DNA of 5,076 nucleotides from Planctomycetota bacterium. Lineage in GTDB: Bacteria > Planctomycetota > UBA1135 > UBA2386. The notes beneath the pieces are model-generated. The model was given only the letters and a program-made list of their open reading frames with translations. It did no database searches and was not told the DNA's origin. Position numbers and translations under genes: made by a program. The stretch covers positions 1-5,076 of the forward strand of contig JAGQRA010000180.1 in the NCBI GenBank assembly GCA_020425885.1, given 5' to 3'. Positions 1 to 5,076 of this stretch are shown in pieces (the stretch's first letter is position 1; every line of letters starts with the position of its first letter).

Positions 1-1085
1 GCCGCGGTCGCATCGACCGCCGGCAGGTCGAGCGAACGCGCGACCTCGAGCCAGCGCCCCTGCGCCGTGCCGCGCGGGAACTCCGCCGCGGCGAAGCCGA
101 GGGCGCGCAGCTTCTCCTGGCGCCGGTTCTCGTCGACCTGCCAAAGCGTCGGCAGCACGACGAAGACCAGCGGGCGCCCGGCCGCGATCGCCTTGGCCCG
201 CTGCAACGAAGCGCGGACGTTGGCGACGATGCGCGGGATGATCGGCGCCGGCGACTCGCCCCAGCTGCGGCCGTCGTCGGCGACGTCGAGGAAGATGCCG
301 GCGAACGCCTTGCCGAACTCCGGGTAGGTCCCGGGCAACCCGGCCATGACCCGCATCTCCTCCGGGTTGGGTCGGATCCGGCCGAGCGGCGACCACGCCG
401 GCTTGTTGTTGAAGATCCAGGTCTCGAACCACAGCAGCGCCCGCGAGTGCACCGCGAGGCGGAAGCGCAGCGACTCACGGGCGAGCCGCGCCATGTGACC
501 CTCGAACCGCAGCCCGTTGCAGATCGCGACGTCGAGGCGCAGGTCGTCGACCGCGTCGTTGCCGAGGAAGCTGCAGAACACGAAGGCGTCGGCATCGAAG
601 CGCGGCGCGAGATTCTCCAGCCGGGCGGCGGTGGCGCGCGTTCCGAGTCCGGGGACGCCGCCATTGCCGACGACCACGGCGCCGCCGAGCGCACGCCCGA
701 GCGCCGCCGGCAGCGTGTCGTCCTGCTCCACGCCGTAGCCGAACACGAGCGAATCGCCGACCATCAGCACGCGGCGTTCGCCGGGACGACGCGGCGCCAG
801 GTCCTCGCCGCGCATGCCGAGCGCGTTGATGCGGACCGTGGCGGTCAATTCCTCGCCGGCCTTCAGCACGCCCTGGTAGCCCGGGGTGAAGCTCGTGCTG
901 CCGTCTTCCATCTCGACGAACAGCCCGGTCTGCTCGAACAGACCGAGCTGCGGCGGCAGCTGCCACAGCATGCGGAAGGCGACCTCGGTCACGATCGCCG
1001 CCAGCAGGAGGCCGAACGCCAGCGCCAGCAGCACGAACATCCAGCGCCGCCGACGACGCCTGCCGCCTGCTGCCGCCACCGTCAC
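1..1085 (-). CDS. Membrane-anchored SGNH/GDSL-family hydrolase, C-terminus cut by window edge
   Basis: This reading frame stays open for 361 codons from a GTG at 1085 to the window edge. The N-terminus has six consecutive arginines (residues 9-14), then a hydrophobic helix at about 16-37. That pattern fits an uncleaved anchor with the catalytic domain outside the cytoplasm. SGNH block I is VGDSLVFGYGV, with nucleophile Ser112. Block II is NGGVPGLGT (141-149). Block III is FLGND, with Asn176. A preceding NALGMRG stretch (87-93) is common in this family. Block V (DxxH) is not visible. The frame ends at LPAVDATA, which in relatives lies shortly before that block, so probably only a few dozen residues are missing. 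Members are esterases or O-acyltransferases acting on lipids, glycans or other acylated molecules; the substrate here is unknown. The GTG overlaps the upstream TGA by 4 bases. An ATG at codon 16 (1038-1040) would delete the arginine cluster and has no clear ribosome site, so GTG is preferred. Confidence 0.88.
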   Translation of the reverse strand, partial: MTVAAAGGRRRRRRWMFVLLALAFGLLLAAIVTEVAFRMLWQLPPQLGLFEQTGLFVEMEDGSTSFTPGYQGVLKAGEELTATVRINALGMRGEDLAPRRPGERRVLMVGDSLVFGYGVEQDDTLPAALGRALGGAVVVGNGGVPGLGTRATAARLENLAPRFDADAFVFCSFLGNDAVDDLRLDVAICNGLRFEGHMARLARESLRFRLAVHSRALLWFETWIFNNKPAWSPLGRIRPNPEEMRVMAGLPGTYPEFGKAFAGIFLDVADDGRSWGESPAPIIPRIVANVRASLQRAKAIAAGRPLVFVVLPTLWQVDENRRQEKLRALGFAAAEFPRGTAQGRWLEVARSLDLPAVDATA

Positions 1086-1834
1086 CGCCCGGCGGCTGCC
1101 GCCGGCAGGAACTCACCGAGGAACTGCGGCAGCATCTTGCGCCAAGTCACCCAGTCGTGCCGCCAGTCCTGGCTCCAGGCATCGACGCGGTTGGGGATCC
1201 CCTTCGGGCCGAGCACGCGTTCGACCGACCAGCTCTGCGCCGGCTCCTCGAAGTCGCCCTGGCCGTGCGCCAGCAGGATGAAGCGCTGCCGCAGCAGGTC
1301 GAGGTGATGGCCCGAGAGGTCGCCGACGAAGTCGAGCGGCGAGCTCTCGTAGTAGTCGCGCGACATCCGCCCCTCGATGAACTTGTTCATGTTGTAGGTG
1401 CCGCTCATGCAGATCGCCTTGCCGAACACGTCCGGGTGGCGGCACAGGGCGGCGAGCGCATTGAACGCGCCGATCGAGGCGCCGGCCGTCCATATCAGCC
1501 CGCCGTCGCCGTTGCAGTCGCGATGGATGGCGGGCACGACCTCACGGTAGAGGCATTGGTCGAAGCGGTTCTGCGCCTGCGCCGCCTGATCGAGCGTGTC
1601 GCACTCCTTGAGCCAGGCCTGACCGGCGACCGAATCGACGCAGTAGACCTTGAGCCGCAGCGCCTCGATGTATTCGCCGACGGCATCGATGAGATGGAAG
1701 CGCTCGGGCTCCTCGGCATCGCCGCCGGCGGTCGGAAACAGCAGCAGCGGCGTGCCGGCGATGCCGTAGCGGACGAAGGTGATCTCACGACCGCCGAGCG
1801 ACGGCGACTTCCAGGTGATCTTCTGCTTGCTCAC
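1082..1834 (-). CDS. Alpha/beta hydrolase, putative esterase (COG4947-like)
   Basis: This encodes 250 residues with no signal peptide or membrane segment, so it is probably cytoplasmic. It is a compact, single-domain alpha/beta hydrolase. The nucleophile elbow is GASIG with Ser120. The likely acid is Asp194 (HGQGDFEEP), with Glu196 as an alternative. The catalytic His226 lies in WRHDWVTWR. An early strand, PLLLFPTAGG (29-38), could supply the oxyanion hole. The family resembles esterase D / enterochelin-esterase-type proteins. From memory it best fits COG4947, whose substrate is not established. The GTG start overlaps the TGA of the ATP-grasp gene, and a purine-rich stretch lies 7 bases upstream. 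The open frame extends as far as 2248, but that extension is a shadow of the ATP-grasp gene: it is rich in Arg and Pro and unlike the family. The gene shares GAS-x-GA, RHPxxFGK and HxWxxWR with the 378-residue hydrolase upstream, suggesting a common ancestor. Confidence 0.9.
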   Translation of the reverse strand: MSKQKITWKSPSLGGREITFVRYGIAGTPLLLFPTAGGDAEEPERFHLIDAVGEYIEALRLKVYCVDSVAGQAWLKECDTLDQAAQAQNRFDQCLYREVVPAIHRDCNGDGGLIWTAGASIGAFNALAALCRHPDVFGKAICMSGTYNMNKFIEGRMSRDYYESSPLDFVGDLSGHHLDLLRQRFILLAHGQGDFEEPAQSWSVERVLGPKGIPNRVDAWSQDWRHDWVTWRKMLPQFLGEFLPAAAAGR

Positions 1835-3078
1835 GACTGTGCTTCTCTTTCCATGTCGTCGACCGACTGCCGCACCAGCGCGACGAAGCGCTCGGTGAAC
1901 TCGTCGACCTCGTGTGCGGGGAACAGGTGGGCGACCTTCTGTCGCGCCGCGTCCATCAGGCGGTCGCTGCGATACCAGGCCCTGGCGGCCTCCTCGAGCG
2001 GCCGCAGGTGCTTGGCGCAGAACTCCTCGAAGCGGTCGGCCTGCAGCCGGTCGCGGGCGATCGCGGCGTAACCGGCGAGCTTCTCGGCGTACGGGATGTC
2101 GCGCTTGGCGATGGCGTAGTACGGCGAGAAGTCGAGGTTCTTCGGCATCGCGCGCTTCGTCGCCGCGGCGAACACGGCCCACTTCAGATTGCTCGTCAGA
2201 TACCACGGCCAGTGGTAGTGGATCGAGTTGATCTGGCTGTCGGGGCACGGATTGGCGAAGTCGATCGGATAGAACGTGCCGTCGCGACGCAGCGCCTCGA
2301 CGCTGTTGAAGTCCCAGCCGAAGAAGGTGTTGATGGTGAGGCAGGTGTCGATCATCACCTTCCGGTCGGCGGCGCTGCAGAAGTCGCGCTCGATGGTGTA
2401 GCGCTCGTGCAGCGGCTTGTCCGGGTCGTACTTCATCAGCCGCACCTGCGGCCCGATGCCGATCGCCCGGACGAACAGATCGGACCCGTCGACCGCCCGC
2501 TGCACGTGCATCAGGTAGCGGTCGCTCTCCTCGTAGGCCTTGCGCAGCCCGGCCTCGTCATTGGCCTTGCTGACGCCCTGCCAGCCGCCGCCGTCGTACG
2601 GCTTCATGAACGACGGGTAGCCGATCTCGCGCCCGATCTCGCCGAGGTCGAACATCCGGGCGTAGGCCTTCAGCGTGTAGTCCAGGGCGTCCTTCGGGTC
2701 GTAGTTCTTCTGCGGCAGCATCATCGTCGCCGGCACCGGCATGCCGAGCGCGGTCATCGCGCAGTACGACGAGTGCTTGGTGTAGCTCTGCACCGACCAC
2801 GGGTTGTTGTAGACGTAGAGGCCGTCCATCAGGATGGCCTTCTTGATCCACTCGCGCTGCAGCGTGAGCCAGTGCGTCAGGCGGTCGACGACGACGTCGT
2901 ACTTGCAGCCCGGCGCGAGCGCGAACGGCTGGATCGCAGTGCGTTCGCAGGCGAAGCGCACGACCTCCTTGCCGACCTTCAGCTCGAGCCTGGCGGCGGC
3001 GAGGATCTCCTCGAAGGCCAGCGGCCAGCAGATGTCGGCGCCGAGGGAGAGACCGATGTGTCGGGTGGCTGTGGGCAT
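1831..3078 (-). CDS. ATP-grasp domain ligase of unknown substrate
   Basis: This encodes 415 residues. ATP-grasp enzymes activate a carboxylate as an acyl phosphate and join it to an amine or other nucleophile. Residues 1-90 fit a preATP-grasp region (IGLSLGADICWP, 8-19). The segment from NNPWSVQSYTKH (91-102) to GMPVPATMMLP (112-122) matches the usual Asn-Pro, Lys and G-x-P-x-P-x-T pattern at the start of the ATP-binding core. Lys159 in FMKPYDGGGWQGV is the expected ATP-binding lysine before the glycine-rich loop (162-168). Glu261 and DFANP (273-277) fit the metal-binding end of the fold. About 120 residues after the core (295-415) are mostly helical, charged and of unassigned function. The ATG is the first in-frame start after the upstream stop. 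It lies 16 bases downstream with no good Shine-Dalgarno sequence, so translation may depend on reinitiation. The protein is cytoplasmic. Whether it makes an amide, peptide or thioester cannot be read from the sequence. Confidence 0.9.
   Translation of the reverse strand: MPTATRHIGLSLGADICWPLAFEEILAAARLELKVGKEVVRFACERTAIQPFALAPGCKYDVVVDRLTHWLTLQREWIKKAILMDGLYVYNNPWSVQSYTKHSSYCAMTALGMPVPATMMLPQKNYDPKDALDYTLKAYARMFDLGEIGREIGYPSFMKPYDGGGWQGVSKANDEAGLRKAYEESDRYLMHVQRAVDGSDLFVRAIGIGPQVRLMKYDPDKPLHERYTIERDFCSAADRKVMIDTCLTINTFFGWDFNSVEALRRDGTFYPIDFANPCPDSQINSIHYHWPWYLTSNLKWAVFAAATKRAMPKNLDFSPYYAIAKRDIPYAEKLAGYAAIARDRLQADRFEEFCAKHLRPLEEAARAWYRSDRLMDAARQKVAHLFPAHEVDEFTERFVALVRQSVDDMEREAQS
1842..1848 (-). 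promoter_or_regulatory. Weak ribosome binding site for the COG4947-like gene
   Basis: The minus strand reads AGAGAAG, then seven bases, then the GTG at 1832-1834. It is purine-rich but only a partial match to the consensus. Together with the GTGA overlap of stop and start, it suggests translational coupling to the ATP-grasp gene. Confidence 0.4.
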
Positions 3079-3094
3079 GGCGAGCGGCGGGAGA
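3079..3094 (-). other. 16-base spacer, the only intergenic gap
   Basis: These bases separate the TAA of the enterochelin-esterase-like gene (3095-3097) from the ATG of the ATP-grasp gene (3076-3078). The minus strand is pyrimidine-rich (TCTCCCGCCGCTCGCC) and holds no Shine-Dalgarno match, hairpin or promoter that I can see. It supports co-transcription of the two genes. Confidence 0.6.
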
Positions 3095-4231
3095 TTACTC
3101 GTAGACGAGCCAGAGCGGACCAGGGAACAGGAAGGAAAGGCCTTCGCGCAGACGGTCGCGCCAGTTCTCCCAGTTGTGGCCGTCGTTGGCCTCGCGGAAC
3201 CGGACCTGCATGCCGGTCTCCTGCAGCAGCGGCATCAGCGAGCGGTTGTAGTAGATCAGCGATTCGTAGACGCCGCAGCTCAGGAACACGTGATCGGCCG
3301 GCCGCCCCGGCGCCTTGCGGAACTCGTTGGTGAACGCGACCACCGGGTCGAACATCGGGCCGCGGTCGTGCTCGCCGACGTCGGTGAAGACGAACGAGCC
3401 CGACTGCAGCAGCAGCTTGCCGAAGAAGCCGGGATGCCGCCACGCCGTCGACAGCGACGCCACCGCGCCGAAGCTCGCCCCCATGATCGCCCGCGCCGCC
3501 GGCTGCGGCACCAGCGGCAGGATCTCCTCCATCGCCGGCACCAGGTCGTTGACGATGAAATCGGCGTGGCGCGGGTCGGCCGCGTACTCGTTCATGCGAT
3601 CCGGCGACTGCGTCATCACCGCGACCAGCGGCGGCAGCTCGAGCCGGTGGATCATGTTGTCGAGCACGGTCTGCAGGTTGGCGAAGCGCAGGTAGTCGAA
3701 GCCATCGTGGACGACCAGCAGCGGGTAGCGCCGCGATTCGCGGAACCGCGCCGGCCGGTAGACCTGGATCTCGCGCCATTCGCCGAACGCCTTGCTGTCG
3801 ACGTGACGATCCTCGAGCGTGCCGGGCCGCGCGTCCTCGTCCTCGACGGTCCAGTCCGGCGGCGCATAGCCCTCGCCGTAGACCACCGAGTTGGCGCCGA
3901 ACGGATCGCGGGCGGTGTGCTTGTTGAGCGGATCGCGCAGCAGCGTACCGCGGCCGTGCATGGCGATGCCGATCTTGTATTCCATGCGCGACCGCTCGGG
4001 CAGGTCGATCTGCAGCACCCAGGTCTCGCTGCGGCGCACGCGCCGGAACGGCATCGAACCTGGCAGGCCGTGGATCCAGTGGTGCAGCGTCACCTCCTGG
4101 GCATCGCCGACGAACAGGAACGTCACCGACCGGCCGCTCACGGCCGGGAACTCGGTGCGTGCGATCAGCTCCTCGACCGCGGCGCGGCCGTTGGCCACGG
4201 CGCCCTCGATCTCGGCCATCAGACCGCTCAC
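3095..4231 (-). CDS. Enterochelin-esterase-like alpha/beta hydrolase with N-terminal accessory domain
   Basis: This encodes 378 residues in two parts. Residues about 33-125 look like an all-beta E-set/CBM48-type region (VTFLFVGDAQEVTLHHW onwards), ending in the family-typical RDPFGANSV (108-116). Residues about 150-370 form a putative-esterase alpha/beta hydrolase domain. LLVVHDGFDY (171-180) is the DG strand, GASFG carries nucleophile Ser253, Glu323 in CGVYESL is the likely acid, and His352 lies in DGHNWENWR. Enterochelin esterase (Fes) and relatives such as IroD/IroE share this catalytic-domain fold and cleave siderophore lactones. No siderophore genes are visible, so a Fes activity is not claimed. 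There is no signal peptide. The GTG start at 4231 is set by a perfect AGGAGGT six bases upstream. The ATG at 4217-4219 would leave 18 bases. The open frame extends back to 4714, but that part shadows the upstream gene. The start overlaps the preceding stop by 4 bases. Confidence 0.9.
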   Translation of the reverse strand: MSGLMAEIEGAVANGRAAVEELIARTEFPAVSGRSVTFLFVGDAQEVTLHHWIHGLPGSMPFRRVRRSETWVLQIDLPERSRMEYKIGIAMHGRGTLLRDPLNKHTARDPFGANSVVYGEGYAPPDWTVEDEDARPGTLEDRHVDSKAFGEWREIQVYRPARFRESRRYPLLVVHDGFDYLRFANLQTVLDNMIHRLELPPLVAVMTQSPDRMNEYAADPRHADFIVNDLVPAMEEILPLVPQPAARAIMGASFGAVASLSTAWRHPGFFGKLLLQSGSFVFTDVGEHDRGPMFDPVVAFTNEFRKAPGRPADHVFLSCGVYESLIYYNRSLMPLLQETGMQVRFREANDGHNWENWRDRLREGLSFLFPGPLWLVYE

Positions 4232-5076
4232 GTCGTGACCTCCTGCGGCACGCCGGCGGCATCGAGCACGAGCGAGCCCGGATCGGCCGTCCACTCGCCG
4301 TCGCGCCACTGGAACCAGGCGCCGCGATCGAGCAGCCCGCAGTGCGCCGGCAGCATGCGCCGGGCGAAGACCTGCATGCTGCGCGCGTCGTCGAGCTGCA
4401 ATCGGCGCCGCGCGTCGGGCAGCGCGACGAAGCCCGGCACCAGTCCGAAGCCGGCCTCCATGACCTCGGGATGGTGACTGCCCTGCGGCGGCGAGCCGTG
4501 GAACAGCACGATGCGCGGACACAGGATCATGGCGCCGGCAGACCAGGCGACGACGGGCCGATCGCCGAGCATGCCGAACAGATCGAACAGGCGCAGCCGG
4601 TGCAGCAGCACGCCGACGTGACCGCCGGCGATGAGCAGGCCCTTGGCATCGCCGAGCAGCCGCTGCAGCTCGAGCCGTTCGCGCCTGACCGCGTCGCGCT
4701 CGCCGGGCACCCACCTGGCCTCGAAGTCGCGATGCACGGCGGCGACGCGCTCCATGTGTTCCTTGTCGAGGCCGCGCAGCATCGCCATCGCCGCCTTCTG
4801 CTCGGGCTCGATCAGCTCCGGCGCGTCGTCGCGACGGTGCAGCTCGCGCAACGGCTCGAGCAGCCCGTCGAGTCGCAGCCGGTAGAGCTCCTGGATCACC
4901 CGCAGCCGGTCGTGCCGGCGCCGCAACGCCTCGAACAGCTCCGGATCGGCGGCCAGGATGCGTTCGACGCGGGCCCAGACGGCGAGGTTGGTCAGCGGTC
5001 GGCCGAGGTGTTCACGCAGCTCATCGTCCTCGGCCTCGCGTTCTTCCCAGCCGGCGGTGACCGCGACGATCGGGCC
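4228..5076 (-). CDS. Peptidase S51 / type 1 glutamine amidotransferase-like protein, N-terminus outside window
   Basis: The frame is open from the window edge to a TGA at 4228, giving 282 residues (numbered from the edge). GPIVAVTAGWEERE at the edge is the first strand and turn, so few residues are probably missing. LLIAGGHVGVLLHRL (147-161) matches the GG-x-x-x-x-L segment of peptidase E and cyanophycinases. VVAWSAGAMILCP (175-187) is the nucleophile elbow, with Ser179. GFGLVPGFVALP (209-220) leads to where the catalytic histidine normally sits. That position is Asp221 (PDARRRL), and the usual acid position is Gly194 (FHGSPP), so the triad looks degenerate. Between the first strand and the GG motif lie about 135 residues, roughly 90 more than in E. 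coli peptidase E. They are mostly charged, helix-prone sequence. Family members cleave aspartyl dipeptides or cyanophycin dipeptides; this protein may instead bind or regulate. A TTG at 4924-4926 is internal and not the true start. Confidence 0.85.
   Translation of the reverse strand, partial: GPIVAVTAGWEEREAEDDELREHLGRPLTNLAVWARVERILAADPELFEALRRRHDRLRVIQELYRLRLDGLLEPLRELHRRDDAPELIEPEQKAAMAMLRGLDKEHMERVAAVHRDFEARWVPGERDAVRRERLELQRLLGDAKGLLIAGGHVGVLLHRLRLFDLFGMLGDRPVVAWSAGAMILCPRIVLFHGSPPQGSHHPEVMEAGFGLVPGFVALPDARRRLQLDDARSMQVFARRMLPAHCGLLDRGAWFQWRDGEWTADPGSLVLDAAGVPQEVTT
4238..4244 (-). promoter_or_regulatory. Ribosome binding site for the enterochelin-esterase-like gene
   Basis: The minus strand reads AGGAGGT, then six bases, then the GTG at 4229-4231. 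It is a full match to the anti-Shine-Dalgarno sequence and lies inside the end of the S51-like gene. It decides in favour of the GTG over the in-frame ATG at 4217-4219. It is the strongest ribosome site in the window, so this gene may be made independently of upstream translation. Confidence 0.85.

Noticed and set aside
475..1116. A 213-codon minus-strand open frame overlapping the SGNH gene
   Set aside because: It is another frame of the same strand with extreme Arg/Ala/Gly composition. The frame starting at 1085 has the membrane helix and the SGNH motifs.
447..1307. A 286-codon plus-strand open frame
   Set aside because: It is antisense to the SGNH gene and the end of the COG4947-like gene. 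It is rich in Glu, Arg, Ala and Gln and has no motif, while the opposite strand carries the clear GDS and GND blocks.
1835..2248. Upstream extension of the COG4947-like gene
   Set aside because: It overlaps the ATP-grasp gene in another frame and gives Arg/Pro-rich sequence unlike an esterase N-terminus. The GTG at 1834 gives a normal family length.
1912..3333. A 473-codon plus-strand open frame
   Set aside because: It is antisense to the ATP-grasp gene, with biased Val/Arg/Asp/Leu composition and no recognisable domain. It looks like a codon-bias shadow.
3095..4231. Calling the 378-residue hydrolase a true enterochelin esterase (fes)
   Set aside because: The fold matches, but no siderophore synthesis, receptor or MbtH-type gene is visible, and this superfamily is broad.
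2834..4477. A 547-codon plus-strand open frame
   Set aside because: It lies opposite the Fes-like gene and parts of its two neighbours. Its product is an Arg/His/Val/Asp-rich string with no motif, as expected for the antisense frame of G+C-rich coding DNA, whereas the minus-strand proteins show full catalytic motifs.
4232..4714. Upstream extension of the Fes-like gene
   Set aside because: It is an Arg/Ala-rich shadow of the S51-like gene. The perfect ribosome site places the start at 4231.
1831..5076. Cyanophycin metabolism from the pairing of an S51-like protein and an ATP-grasp protein
   Set aside because: The ATP-grasp protein is 415 residues with no Mur-ligase half, so it is not a cyanophycin synthetase, and the S51-like protein lacks the expected catalytic histidine.

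Overview
The window looks like a tightly packed, high-G+C bacterial operon (G+C roughly two-thirds by eye). All five credible genes lie on the minus strand, so transcription runs from position 5076 towards position 1. The codon bias, with G or C at almost every third position, and the protein styles suggest a Gram-negative bacterium, probably a proteobacterium. I cannot name the genus. Nearly every base is coding. The only gap between genes is 16 nt, and three of the four junctions are 4-base overlaps in which a GTG start shares bases with the upstream TGA stop.

In order of transcription the genes are: (1) the C-terminal 282 residues of a peptidase S51 / type 1 glutamine amidotransferase-like protein (4228-5076, start outside the window), which keeps its nucleophile serine but appears to have lost the usual acid and histidine; (2) a 378-residue enterochelin-esterase-like alpha/beta hydrolase with an N-terminal beta-sandwich-type region (3095-4231), preceded by a perfect AGGAGGT ribosome binding site; (3) a 415-residue ATP-grasp ligase of unknown substrate (1831-3078); (4) a compact 250-residue alpha/beta hydrolase of the COG4947 type (1082-1834), which shares several motifs with gene 2; (5) the first 361 codons of a membrane-anchored SGNH/GDSL hydrolase (1-1085, C-terminus outside the window).

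The layout reads as one functional unit: a carboxylate-activating ATP-grasp enzyme flanked by two related alpha/beta hydrolases, with an S51-like protein at the front and a membrane-tethered SGNH esterase or acyltransferase at the back. My inference is an uncharacterised pathway that makes, trims or modifies a small amide- or ester-linked molecule, or a cell-envelope decoration. ATP-grasp would form the bond, the soluble hydrolases would act on intermediates or conjugates, and the SGNH protein would act outside the membrane. None of the genes fixes the substrate. No RNA genes, mobile elements, CRISPR arrays, terminators or promoters were seen. The operon promoter must lie beyond position 5076 and its end before position 1.
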